Of a stretch of DNA of 64,000 nt, positions 51,041-59,699 are shown piece by piece; the stretch's first letter is position 1, and the number at the start of each line of letters is the position of its first letter. The DNA is from Nitrincola alkalilacustris (GTDB lineage Bacteria > Pseudomonadota > Gammaproteobacteria > Pseudomonadales > Balneatricaceae), in contig NZ_WBOM01000006.1 of assembly GCF_008973755.1 (NCBI RefSeq), forward strand, positions 236,735 to 300,734, read 5' to 3'. The notes below the pieces were generated by a model. It searched no databases. It was given only the letters and a program-made list of their open reading frames with translations, and had not been told where the DNA came from. The position numbers and the translations under genes are program-made.

Positions 51041-54000
51041 TCAAAGTGGATATCTCTTAACCGGTGGGTCAGGGCAGCAACTTCTGCCAGCTTTGCGCCG
51101 CGCTTTACGACATGCTACTGAAATTGAGATTGCGGTATCGTTTATAAAATACTCCGGTTTAGAACTGATTTTTAAGGATATTGAGGACACACTTCAATCG
51201 CAGAGACAGGTAAAGCTGACGCTGTTAACCAGCGATTATCTCTGTGTGACTGACCCAAGAGCCTTGCGTAAGCTGATGCTACTGGCAGAACGTGGTGCTG
51301 ATATCCGTATTTTTGAAGCTGGTTCTGATACTAGTTTCCATCTGAAAGCCTATATTTTTGTGCGCTCTGAACAGGGTCATATCCAGTCGGCTGACGCGTT
51401 CATAGGTTCCAGCAATCTAAGCCGTCCAGCACTGACTGATGGTTTGGAGTGGAACTACCACCTTGATTACCCAAATGAAGCTGACTCATTAGCGGCAAAG
51501 CGCATTGATGAAGTTCGGCATCAGTTCCAATGCTTGCTGATGCTGCCACAAGTTATGCCCATCTCTTTTGAGTGGATAGAGCAGTACCAGTTACGCTATG
51601 ACAATGCTCGGAAGGTTGTCGCCATCACCTCCGCCATGCCTGGTGCCGATGAACCAGAACCTGAGATACCCTTACCCAAACCTCATCAGGAAGAGGCGCT
51701 TCAAGCGCTGGTTACTGCTCGCCAGCGTGGTATACGCAAGGGCTTGGTCGTCTTGGCGACAGGTATGGGCAAGACCTATCTCTCAGCTTTCGATGCTGCT
51801 CAGACCGAAGCTGTGCGCGTACTGTTTGTGGCGCATCGAGAGGAAATTTTGCTGCAGGCTGAGGAAAGCTTTTTAGCAGTGATGCCACACAAGAGGGTTG
51901 GGCGCTATACAGGTAAGCAGAAAGATACAGAGTGTGATCTGCTATTTGCTTCAGTTCAGACGTTAGGCCGGTCAGCTCATCTGGATCGTTTTTCTGCTGG
52001 TCATTTCGACTACATCATTGTTGATGAGTTTCACCATGCAGCGGCCAGTAGCTATCAGCGTTTGATTGAATACTTTACACCTGATTTCATGCTCGGCCTT
52101 ACGGCTACGCCGGATCGTACAGATCGCTCTGATATTCTGCGGCTGTGTGATAACAATTTGATTTACAGGCAAGATTTATTTGATGGTATCGTCAATCAGC
52201 AACTATGTCCTTTTCATTACTATGGCATCTTCGATACCGAGGTGAACTACGAACATATCCCTTGGCGGAATGGTCGATTTGATCCAAATAAGCTCTCTAC
52301 CCAGTTAGCGACACGTGGAAGAGCAAAGCATGCGCTCAGAGAGTGGCGAGCTAAATGCCAGAGTCGCACCTTAGCCTTTTGTGCGTCACAAAAACATGCT
52401 GATTACATGGCTGATTTTTTCAATAAGCAAGGTGTTCGTGCTGCGAGTGTGCACACTGAATCTAACCTCACTCGATCAGAGGCTCTGGATCAGCTTGGTA
52501 ATGGTCAGTTACAGGTTTTGTTCTCTGTTGATCTGTTTAATGAGGGTGTTGATCTACCACAGATAGATACGGTGATGATGCTCAGGCCGACTGAGTCCAA
52601 AATTTTATTTCTCCAGCAGTTTGGGCGCGGGCTGCGGTTGAGTGATGGTAAAGAGAAATTGGTGGTGCTGGACTTTGTTGGAAATCATCATAGTTTCCTG
52701 AATCGTCCAGAGATGCTGCTGGGATCGGTTTTTGAGCGTAAACCAACACGCAAACAGTTAGTGGATGCCGCTAAAGACAGCAACAGCCTGCTACCGGATG
52801 GATGTTATATTAATTATGACATCGGTTTTATCGACTTTCTGGAAAGCCTGATCAGTGAGCAACTCGAAACCCAGTATGAAAAGCTAAAACTAAATCTGAA
52901 GCGCCGCCCGACATTGGCTGAATTCTGGAACAGCGGCGCAAGCCTTAACCGCTTACGCCAACAGTATGGTAGCTGGTGGGAGTTTATTGATGAGCAGGGG
53001 GATGCCGCTGCTGAAGAACTGTCAGTCTTGGAAAGGCATGCCCAGTGGTTTCGTGATTTTACGACGACAAAGCTTTCCCGCTCATACAAGCTTGTATTGC
53101 TTCAGACGCTTCTTGATCATCAAGCGATGAGCCAATCAGTTGAACAACGGCAATTAGCGCTATGGGCTAAAGAGTGGTATCTGAGCCATGTGGAGTGGGT
53201 TGCCGACTTGCCAGACAGTAAGCAGTCTCTGGCAACATTAAGTGATCGCGAGTGGTTCAATCATTGGCGAACCAATCCGATCACCTTCTGGTGCACGCCA
53301 GAGCAAGGTTCGCAGATAACCTGGTTTGCCCAAGATGGAGTGCAGTTCACCTTCCAGCAGAGTCTTACAGCTGCAGAACTACCTGTCTTTAGTGAGATGA
53401 CACAGCAGCTACTCGATTGGCGGCTAGCTCAGTATGGCGTATCACGCCTTGAAAGCGTTAAACCAGAACCGAGTACAGCGCTGGTTACTCATATCGATGA
53501 ACCAGTGCAGATACCCTTCTTTCCCAATATCAAAATAGCTTGTGGTCACTTCAAAACAGGTCATGCCGATGTTCAAGAGTTTGTCGCTGCCCCAAGTGGT
53601 TTCGGAGCGCTGACATCTGAGCGTCACTTCGTGGCGCGGGCTTCAGGTAATTCAATGAATGGTGGCAAATCGCCCATACTTGATGGCGATTATTTGCTCC
53701 TGGAGCAGATTACCTCGGGCAATGCTGGCAGCATCAGCAATCAGGCAGTAGCGATTGAGCGACAGGATGAGGCTGGTGACAACCAATACTTATTGCGTAG
53801 AGTGCTTAAAAATGCCGATGGTAGCTACACGCTAAGGGCACAGAATCCAGAATATCCTGACCTGATCGCTGATGAAAATATGGTAACGTTTGCTCGCCTC
53901 AAGGGCAAAGTTGATCCGCTGGAGTTATTCGTTGGGCAGGAGTTTATGCGTGAAGATATTCCGGTACTTTTCGATGTTGAGTTTAACCCAGGAAATTGGC

Positions 54001-54329
54001 AGTCAGGCCATGTTGTTCTTAATGAGCAACGGGCACAGATTTTATTGGTCACGCTGAACAAGCAGGGTAAATCTGAAGACCATCGTTACCATGACTACTT
54101 CATCAACTCGAAGCAGTTCCACTGGCAATCACAGAACAGCACCAGCCCGACCAGTAAACGTGGCCAGCAAATTATTGACCATCGAGCATTGGGCCTAAAG
54201 GTTTATCTATTTGTGCGAGAGCATAAGCTGAGAAATGGCAAAGCCGCGCCTTTTCATTTCTATGGAGAGGTGAGCTACTTGAGTCATGAAGGTAGTCAGC
54301 CGATGAGTGTTGTTTGGCAGCTAAATTAA
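51033..54329 (+). CDS. PLD-nuclease / SF2 helicase / S24-like / DUF3427 fusion protein
   Basis: 1098 residues from ATG 51033 (GGAG seven bases upstream; overlaps the methyltransferase stop). Domains in order: PLD-like nuclease at about 25-180 (HLK at 103-105 and GSSNLS); superfamily 2 helicase, with Walker A ATGMGKT near 245, DEFHH near 331, LTATPDRTD, and motif VI QQFGRGLRLS near 530; a LexA-like S24 fold at about 855-965, with FVARASGNSMNGG carrying the nucleophile Ser874; and a C-terminal DUF3427 part (QFHWQSQNSTSPTSKRGQ). In the S24 fold the usual catalytic Lys appears to be Arg (YLLRRVLK). Only one HxK is seen, so the PLD unit would need to dimerise. It probably acts on DNA; its partners suggest defence. 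Confidence 0.88.
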   Translation: MSSQSGYLLTGGSGQQLLPALRRALRHATEIEIAVSFIKYSGLELIFKDIEDTLQSQRQVKLTLLTSDYLCVTDPRALRKLMLLAERGADIRIFEAGSDTSFHLKAYIFVRSEQGHIQSADAFIGSSNLSRPALTDGLEWNYHLDYPNEADSLAAKRIDEVRHQFQCLLMLPQVMPISFEWIEQYQLRYDNARKVVAITSAMPGADEPEPEIPLPKPHQEEALQALVTARQRGIRKGLVVLATGMGKTYLSAFDAAQTEAVRVLFVAHREEILLQAEESFLAVMPHKRVGRYTGKQKDTECDLLFASVQTLGRSAHLDRFSAGHFDYIIVDEFHHAAASSYQRLIEYFTPDFMLGLTATPDRTDRSDILRLCDNNLIYRQDLFDGIVNQQLCPFHYYGIFDTEVNYEHIPWRNGRFDPNKLSTQLATRGRAKHALREWRAKCQSRTLAFCASQKHADYMADFFNKQGVRAASVHTESNLTRSEALDQLGNGQLQVLFSVDLFNEGVDLPQIDTVMMLRPTESKILFLQQFGRGLRLSDGKEKLVVLDFVGNHHSFLNRPEMLLGSVFERKPTRKQLVDAAKDSNSLLPDGCYINYDIGFIDFLESLISEQLETQYEKLKLNLKRRPTLAEFWNSGASLNRLRQQYGSWWEFIDEQGDAAAEELSVLERHAQWFRDFTTTKLSRSYKLVLLQTLLDHQAMSQSVEQRQLALWAKEWYLSHVEWVADLPDSKQSLATLSDREWFNHWRTNPITFWCTPEQGSQITWFAQDGVQFTFQQSLTAAELPVFSEMTQQLLDWRLAQYGVSRLESVKPEPSTALVTHIDEPVQIPFFPNIKIACGHFKTGHADVQEFVAAPSGFGALTSERHFVARASGNSMNGGKSPILDGDYLLLEQITSGNAGSISNQAVAIERQDEAGDNQYLLRRVLKNADGSYTLRAQNPEYPDLIADENMVTFARLKGKVDPLELFVGQEFMREDIPVLFDVEFNPGNWQSGHVVLNEQRAQILLVTLNKQGKSEDHRYHDYFINSKQFHWQSQNSTSPTSKRGQQIIDHRALGLKVYLFVREHKLRNGKAAPFHFYGEVSYLSHEGSQPMSVVWQLN

Positions 54330-54337
54330 TTACGGAG

Positions 54338-55120
54338 CTAGCCAATAAAAACCTCTGCACGATGGCGCTCCATAAACACCTCATCAGGTGCAAATCGCCA
54401 GGGTAGTTCGACTTGTTGGCCCTCATAGGTGAAAAAGGCTGTATCGAATACTGGTTCTGTTTGTCGTTTTATCTCACTAGACAGTACGACTCGCCACTCC
54501 TGATCAAGGGTAATCAAGCCTTGATCAAATGCTCGGTCATGCAGTGCTGATAGGCAAAGACCATTGCTGGGGTTGAGGCGGTTGGCTTTATCTTTACTCC
54601 AGGGCACGATATGGCTGGCAATCAGCAGGCTAGGGTGAGATAGACCTGTGATACAGCATCGGTTGTTGTAGCTTGATAATACAGCTTTGCGGAAAAAGTT
54701 CTGCTTGATCCGTTGTTGAGTAACCACTTGGCGCGTCTCACCAGTGAAGTCCTCCGTCTTATCATCGGGACCATCAGTAGTGGGTATATCTGGCGTGCTC
54801 TGCGCCGTCTCCTTGCTCAAGTGGGCTCGTATCGTAATACACTCGTCTGCTAGTCCCTCCCAGTCAGCATGAAATTCATCCCAGACCTGTTTGTCGAGTT
54901 TTGAAACATTCCCCATACCTTTTCGCCCCGAGTTTCTGATAGCCGGATCGAGGCTAGCCAGATTACTAAGCTTAAACGCAACGGCTGAGGGTGTGCGTTG
55001 AATGAGAGCAGCAAGTGCGATTATATCGGGATTTCCTTGATGCAACTTGCCAAAAGGTAGCTGGCAGTAGAGGTAGAAGGCGAGCTTGACCTGTTCTTCT
55101 GTCCAACGATTCAGCGTCAT
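54338..55120 (-). CDS. HNH endonuclease, putative restriction enzyme
   Basis: 260 residues. The C-terminal HNH_2-type nuclease has RCCITGLSHPSLLIASHIVPW (pieces at 154-174, with the first His at 170), NPSNGLCLSALHDRAFDQGLIT (Asn and His at 183-194). The N-terminal half holds a helical stretch (IIALAALIQRTPSAVAFKLSN) that resembles a DNA-binding helix-turn-helix. Homologues are often annotated as restriction endonucleases. The stop lies eight bases from the convergent helicase stop, and the gene also looks AT-rich. With the methyltransferase and helicase it forms the accessory module. Confidence 0.85.
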   Translation of the reverse strand: MTLNRWTEEQVKLAFYLYCQLPFGKLHQGNPDIIALAALIQRTPSAVAFKLSNLASLDPAIRNSGRKGMGNVSKLDKQVWDEFHADWEGLADECITIRAHLSKETAQSTPDIPTTDGPDDKTEDFTGETRQVVTQQRIKQNFFRKAVLSSYNNRCCITGLSHPSLLIASHIVPWSKDKANRLNPSNGLCLSALHDRAFDQGLITLDQEWRVVLSSEIKRQTEPVFDTAFFTYEGQQVELPWRFAPDEVFMERHRAEVFIG

Positions 55121-55249
55121 TCGTGATCATCCTTCTTTGTATGGGCACATGTATGATGCCAGCTAGACCTGGTTCAGGAAAGCGTTGACCTACACTTGTG
55201 ATGCGTTACTGTATCCTATGCAAATGACTGAACTCAGGAAGAGACAAAT

Positions 55250-56251
55250 ATGAAAATCCAGTTCTACAGCGCTCAATCCTACGATCGCACCTTTTTCGAT
55301 AAGGCGAACCAGCACTTTGGTTTTGCGTTGAGCTATCTCGATACCCCTTTGAGTGCCAAAACAGCCAGTCTTGCGGCAGGGGCGCAGGCGGTGTGTGCGT
55401 TTGTGAACGATACGCTGGATGAGGCGTGTCTGTATGCGCTCAAGCAGCAAGGGGTTATGTGGGTGGCGTTGCGTTGTGCCGGGTTCAATCAGGTTGATCT
55501 GGAGGCTGCTGCCGAGTTGGGTATCCGTGTGGTCAGGGTGCCGGGCTATTCGCCGGAGGCGGTGGCTGAGCATACGCTGGCGTTGATCCTGACGCTGAAT
55601 CGTCATACACATCGTGCTTATAATCGGGTGCGGGAAAGTAATTTCCAGCTCAACGGGTTGCTCGGTTTTAATCTGCATGGCAAAACGGTGGGGCTTATCG
55701 GCACAGGCCAGATCGGTTTGGCAACGGCGCGTATTCTGCGTGGCTTTGGTTGTCATCTGTTGGCATTTGATCCTTATCCATCGGCTGATTTTGAGGCGCT
55801 GGGAGGCTCTTATGTAACGCTGGATGAGATTTATGCCCAGTCAGATATCATCAGCCTGCACTGTCCGCTATCGCTAGAGAATCACCACCTGATCAATGGG
55901 GCGGCGATTGCGGCGATGAAGCCGGGCGTGATGCTGGTGAATACGTCGCGCGGTGGGTTGGTGGATACTCGGTCTGCAATTCTGGCGTTGAAGTCGGGCC
56001 AGATAGGTTATCTGGCACTGGATGTGTATGAGCAGGAGAGTGAGTTTTTCTTCCGTGATTTGTCGGATGAGATCATGTCTGATGATGATCTTTCGCGTTT
56101 GATGACCTTCCCGAATGTTTTGATCACGGGGCATCAAGGGTTCTTTACTGAGGAGGCCCTGACTCAGATCGCCGAAATTACACTAAGCAACCTTCAGGCG
56201 CTGAGTGAGCAGGGCGAGTGTGTGAATGAGATTAACAGGCATCTGGACTGA
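55250..56251 (+). CDS. ldhA: D-lactate dehydrogenase (fermentative)
   Basis: 333-residue D-2-hydroxyacid dehydrogenase. NAD-binding VGLIGTGQIGLATARILRGF is near 147-166. Catalytic Arg is in NTSRGGLVDT, Glu near LDVYEQESEFFF and His in TGHQGFFTEEAL. Motif RCAGFNQVDLEAA matches LdhA. It reduces pyruvate to D-lactate with NADH in the cytoplasm. It is divergent from the HNH gene and GC-rich again, marking the right edge of the accessory block. Confidence 0.93.
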   Translation: MKIQFYSAQSYDRTFFDKANQHFGFALSYLDTPLSAKTASLAAGAQAVCAFVNDTLDEACLYALKQQGVMWVALRCAGFNQVDLEAAAELGIRVVRVPGYSPEAVAEHTLALILTLNRHTHRAYNRVRESNFQLNGLLGFNLHGKTVGLIGTGQIGLATARILRGFGCHLLAFDPYPSADFEALGGSYVTLDEIYAQSDIISLHCPLSLENHHLINGAAIAAMKPGVMLVNTSRGGLVDTRSAILALKSGQIGYLALDVYEQESEFFFRDLSDEIMSDDDLSRLMTFPNVLITGHQGFFTEEALTQIAEITLSNLQALSEQGECVNEINRHLD

Positions 56252-56384
56252 GCATGGTTTTGAGCGGGTAAGCAGGATGGTGGCAAACTCGCATAATCCT
56301 GTTGCAAATGACCCTGCATAGGGTGAGCGTGGCAAGTGACTTGCGTCACCGCTCAGCGGTTAAGTCTAACTGGGGTGGCATCAA

Positions 56385-57281
56385 ATGATTAGTCAGCTGG
56401 AAATTCATCACCTGCGTACCCTGAGTACTCTCTTTAAATATGGCACGCTATCGACTGCGGCTGAGCAACTGGGTCTTTCCCAGCAGGCGGTCAGTCAGCA
56501 ACTGAAAAAGCTCCGGTTGATCCTGGGTGATCCCTTGTTCTCTGCTACGGGGCAGGGCATGGCGCCAAGTCCTTATGCCCGCAGTATTCAGCCAATAATT
56601 GATTCTGTGTTGCAGCAGTTGCAGCAACTGCCTCTCCCTGCAGATATCGATCCACGCAGTGTCTCGCGCAGCGTGGTGATTTCGGCAACAGATCATGCTC
56701 AAAAAGTTGTGCTGGCGAGCCAACTGCAGGCGATCAGGCGCTTCGCACCCAAGCTTAAGCTGTTGGTGATCCCTATCGAAAGTGCAGGCCTGACTCGGAG
56801 AATGCAACTCGGTGAGATAGATCTTGCACTGACGACGGCTGGGTATGTTCCAGATGGGCTGCTGTCCCGCCCGTTGTTTGTCGAACGCTATCTTTGCGTC
56901 ACTGCCAACGAGACGCTTCGCCGTGCCGAACCTCTGACGCTCCAGCAACTAGTGGAGTATGATTTTGTTGTAACGTCTCCCGGTACAGCGGGTCTGTGTG
57001 GTTCGGCAGCAGACTGGTTTGAGCAACAAGGATATCCACGTCATGTGGTCATTTCTTCACCGTCTTTTTTAATGACCCTGGAGCTGCTCAGGCAGACAGA
57101 GCTGGTAGCGTTTATCCCTGAAAGGATGCTGCCGGTGCCGGGCCTTTTCGAGGTTCCGCTTCAGAAGTATCCGCCTGGCTTCGAGGTGGTAATGGCCTGG
57201 CATCCCAATGCAGGGCAAGATCCGGTGTTGAACTGGCTGATGGAACAACTGCAACTTGTAGTGGCTACAAGTATGGCTTGA
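56385..57281 (+). CDS. LysR-family transcriptional regulator
   Basis: 298 residues. The N-terminal winged HTH (LSTAAEQLGLSQQAVSQQLKKLRLILGD) is typical, with the substrate-binding periplasmic-protein-like domain from about 90 to 290. It lies 62 bases upstream of a RidA gene on the same strand and 133 bases after ldhA. LysR regulators usually act on adjacent genes, so RidA or ldhA could be targets; effector unknown. Confidence 0.88.
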   Translation: MISQLEIHHLRTLSTLFKYGTLSTAAEQLGLSQQAVSQQLKKLRLILGDPLFSATGQGMAPSPYARSIQPIIDSVLQQLQQLPLPADIDPRSVSRSVVISATDHAQKVVLASQLQAIRRFAPKLKLLVIPIESAGLTRRMQLGEIDLALTTAGYVPDGLLSRPLFVERYLCVTANETLRRAEPLTLQQLVEYDFVVTSPGTAGLCGSAADWFEQQGYPRHVVISSPSFLMTLELLRQTELVAFIPERMLPVPGLFEVPLQKYPPGFEVVMAWHPNAGQDPVLNWLMEQLQLVVATSMA

Positions 57282-57343
57282 TGGGCAAGGGGTGCTGATG
57301 CTCTTAGACTGACTGGACTGTTTATCAAAACAACGAGGTCATC

Positions 57344-57748
57344 ATGAGTATTACTAAAATCAACCCGCAATCGCTTTATGATGGGGCCCCTCATGGTCTG
57401 TCACATGCTGTGGTAGATGAAGTATCGGGGCTGGTTTTCATTTCAGGTCAGGTTGACTGGACACCAGACTATCAGGTCAAGAGTGACAACATAGGCGAGC
57501 AGACCCGTAATGCCATTAATAACCTGAAAAAGGTGTTGGCCGAAGCCGGCTCTGATATCAGCCATGTCCTCCAATTACGTGTTTATGTGCGCGGTGAGTT
57601 GGATGATCACATGGAGAAGATCATTCCGATCATGGTGGAAACTTTCGGCACTACGCGCCCGGCGGTGACCGGTGTAGGAGTCAGCTCACTGGCGTCTCCA
57701 GACACGCTGCTAGAGATTGAAGCGGTTGCTCGGGTAATAAGGGTATAG
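57344..57748 (+). CDS. RidA-family enamine/imine deaminase
   Basis: 134 residues. The family signature TTRPAVTGVGVSSLASPDTLLEIEAVAR holds the active-site Arg and Glu. RidA clears reactive enamines such as 2-aminoacrylate formed by PLP enzymes. The sequence lacks the usual RidA N-terminus, so it may be a subfamily with another substrate. Start ATG 57344 has AACGAGG eight bases upstream. Probably co-expressed with the LysR gene before it. Confidence 0.88.
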   Translation: MSITKINPQSLYDGAPHGLSHAVVDEVSGLVFISGQVDWTPDYQVKSDNIGEQTRNAINNLKKVLAEAGSDISHVLQLRVYVRGELDDHMEKIIPIMVETFGTTRPAVTGVGVSSLASPDTLLEIEAVARVIRV

Positions 57749-57854
57749 ACTTGAGCCGAAAGGCTTGGTGTGCAGTTTGGGCGATCAAGCCTGTATCTGC
57801 ATTGTGAGTAGCAGTATGTTTGGAGTGAAAAATTAACATAATCAGGAGGCAGTA

Positions 57855-58259
57855 ATGGACGCAATGTACAGTGGCAGCTGTTTATGTAGTCAGGTTCGAT
57901 TTGTCGTTGAGGGGTTCAGCTCGAAAGTTGCAAACTGCCACTGTTCGATGTGCCGTAAATTTCATGGTGCAGCCTTCGCGACCCTGGTGAGCGTCAGTGG
58001 CCTGAGATGGGTGTCTGGCGAATCTCTGCTGAAGCATTATACGGCTGGCAATGGAACGGTCAGAAGCTTCTGTTCGGAGTGTGGCTCGAGCTTGGGCTTT
58101 CGTGGCAGAAATGAACCGCTATCGGCGATTGAGATAGCTATATCCGCGTTTGATGAAGATATCCCCGTTGAAGTGGATGCCCATATTTATACAAACTACA
58201 AGGCATGCTGGCATCACATCGCTGATAAGCTGCCCGCTTATGGAGAGGGGCGTGAATAA
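57855..58259 (+). CDS. GFA (CENP-V-like) family zinc enzyme
   Basis: 134 residues with the two zinc sites of the family: GSCLCSQVRF, CHCSMCRKFHGAAF and CSECGSSLGF supply the seven cysteines. Named after glutathione-dependent formaldehyde-activating enzyme, though most members have no demonstrated formaldehyde role. The start ATG follows AGGAGG (TCAGGAGGCAGTAATG). It stands between RidA and a DMT transporter. Confidence 0.88.
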   Translation: MDAMYSGSCLCSQVRFVVEGFSSKVANCHCSMCRKFHGAAFATLVSVSGLRWVSGESLLKHYTAGNGTVRSFCSECGSSLGFRGRNEPLSAIEIAISAFDEDIPVEVDAHIYTNYKACWHHIADKLPAYGEGRE

Positions 58260-58295
58260 TTTTCTTCCATCTGTGATATTCAGGTGCTGAACTCC

Positions 58296-59147
58296 ATGCC
58301 ATATTTGCGCTTGATCCTTCTGACCTCGCTGGCCATGATCGCATTTGCGGGAAACTCGCTGCTGTGCCGTGTGGCGCTTTTACAGACCGATATTGATGCG
58401 GCCAGTTTTACCACTATTCGATTGGTGTCTGGCGCAGTCACGCTGTGGCTGATTGTTCGTATGCGTGAAGGTGAACGGACTGGAGGTGGTAACTGGTTAT
58501 CGGCATTGGCACTGTTTGTGTATGCGGCAGGCTTTTCATTTGCCTACATCAGTCTGACAGCTGCGACCGGTGCGCTGCTGCTGTTTGGTGCTGTTCAGGC
58601 GACGATGATCAGCTGTGGCTTCTGGAAGGGAGAGCGTCTGTCAGCCCTTCAGTTGGTTGGCTTTTTGCTGGCTCTTGCTGGGTTGGTAGGGCTGCTGTTA
58701 CCGGGATTATCGGCACCACCTCTGGCGGGTTCTCTGTTGATGCTCGGGGCAGGAGTCGCTTGGGGTGTCTATTCTCTGCGCGGTAAGGGTGGTGGTGATC
58801 CCACGCGCGTTACAGCGGGTAATTTTCTGCGTGCAGCGCCGATTGCTGCAGGTTTGAGTCTGCTGATGTTGAGCCGTTATTCTGTGGATATGGCCGGGTT
58901 CTGGTATGGCGTGGCGTCCGGTGCGCTGGCGTCTGGAATCGGTTATGCGATCTGGTATACGGCCCTGCCTGCCTTGAGGGCCACCAGCGCTGCGACGATT
59001 CAGCTCAGTGTGCCGGTCATTGCTGCACTGGGCGGAATTGTCTTTCTGGGCGAGAGTCTGTCATTGCGCCTGGTGCTGGCATCGGTGGCGATCCTTGGTG
59101 GCATCGCGCTGGTGATTCTGGCTCGCTCACGTGAGCAGGGGACGTAG
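58296..59147 (+). CDS. EamA/DMT-family transporter (second)
   Basis: 283 residues from ATG 58296 (AGGTG nine bases upstream; a GTG four codons earlier lacks a site). About ten hydrophobic helices in two EamA halves; the second begins LAGSLLMLGAGVAWGVYSL. It is not closely similar to the transporter at 47.4 kb. A basic tail (RSREQGT) ends it. Substrate unknown; the adjacent GFA and RidA genes hint at metabolite or aldehyde handling but do not prove it. Confidence 0.85.
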   Translation: MPYLRLILLTSLAMIAFAGNSLLCRVALLQTDIDAASFTTIRLVSGAVTLWLIVRMREGERTGGGNWLSALALFVYAAGFSFAYISLTAATGALLLFGAVQATMISCGFWKGERLSALQLVGFLLALAGLVGLLLPGLSAPPLAGSLLMLGAGVAWGVYSLRGKGGGDPTRVTAGNFLRAAPIAAGLSLLMLSRYSVDMAGFWYGVASGALASGIGYAIWYTALPALRATSAATIQLSVPVIAALGGIVFLGESLSLRLVLASVAILGGIALVILARSREQGT

Positions 59148-59209
59148 TTTTGTCGTACTGACCTGTCGAGCACTGACTTCATTCAGAGACAATTTGGCCA
59201 TCTGAGTAT

Positions 59210-59238
59210 TTGGTAAACAATTTAAATCGCGTTATAGT
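59210..59238 (+). promoter_or_regulatory. strong sigma-70 promoter
   Basis: TTGGTA, exactly 17 bases, TATAGT. It lies 60 bases after the transporter stop and drives what follows: a hairpin leader, a short frame and the degenerate region. Confidence 0.65.
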
Positions 59239-59268
59239 CCGGCCGCTGCCATTCAGGAAACAGGCAGG

Positions 59269-59290
59269 CCCATACTCTGATCAGTATGGG
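59269..59290 (+). other. leader hairpin
   Basis: Perfect 8-bp stem CCCATACT / AGTATGGG with loop CTGATC, followed by GTATTTTAAC. Too few Ts for a confident terminator; could be a leader structure or end the transporter mRNA. Confidence 0.5.
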
Positions 59291-59312
59291 GTATTTTAAC
59301 AAGGAGAGTTTC

Positions 59313-59411
59313 ATGGGCATACCCACCGCACGTTCAGGTGACCATCACACCTACCTGGTAACCACTATAACCGTATCTTTGTTACCGACTACCTGCACCC
59401 TATCAAACTGA
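59313..59411 (+). CDS. possible 32-residue peptide
   Basis: A strong ribosome binding site AAGGAGAG is seven bases before ATG 59313. The peptide is rich in Thr, Leu and Val (HTYLVTTITVSLLPTTCTLS), with seven Thr in its second half, and ends at TGA. It sits 75 bases after a good -10 and behind a hairpin. This layout fits a leader peptide or a small protein or toxin. Codon evidence is too short to be decisive, and the similarity to a transposase N-terminus that I considered is not convincing. Confidence 0.4.
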   Translation: MGIPTARSGDHHTYLVTTITVSLLPTTCTLSN

Positions 59412-59446
59412 GAGATTCAGGCGGGTAACTGCCATGTAGCGGATAA

Positions 59447-59686
59447 CTATCAAGTTGTCAGAAAAAGGTTCTGGTTCCCCCATTGCACTTGGCTGTTCAT
59501 AAATTGGACAGATTGGCTGAAGATGATCAGAATGATATATTGGAACTGGCAAGGATAGGGAGGATAGATGCTGAGCAGCTCAGGTCGGTTGGTATGAGCG
59601 TCGCTTCTTATGGGGTAGGCTCGCGTTCTCGGCTGGAGAGTAATGTGCTCTACATGTTTGACTTGCTCAAGGAGCGCGGTTTTTAG
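59447..59686 (+). pseudogene. C-terminal remnant of a nucleotidyltransferase-like (DUF6036-type) protein
   Basis: The frame is open from 59447 (after a TAA) and reads PPLHLAVHKLDRLAEDDQND, then ELARIGRIDAEQLR. This resembles the last part of DUF6036/AbiEii-like nucleotidyltransferases (DLALSKL..DRED pattern), where the nucleotidyl core would precede it. The N-terminal two thirds are absent, and the available starts are poor. It is followed after 13 bases by an unknown gene. Identification is by pattern and only moderate. Confidence 0.4.
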
Positions 59687-59699
59687 GTGGTATTGAAAA

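Noticed and set aside
59313..59411. Idea that the short frame is the N-terminus of a REP-associated tyrosine transposase
   Set aside because: Only a few residues (HTYLVTT) resemble it, no catalytic HUH motif follows, and joining frames would need several frameshifts.
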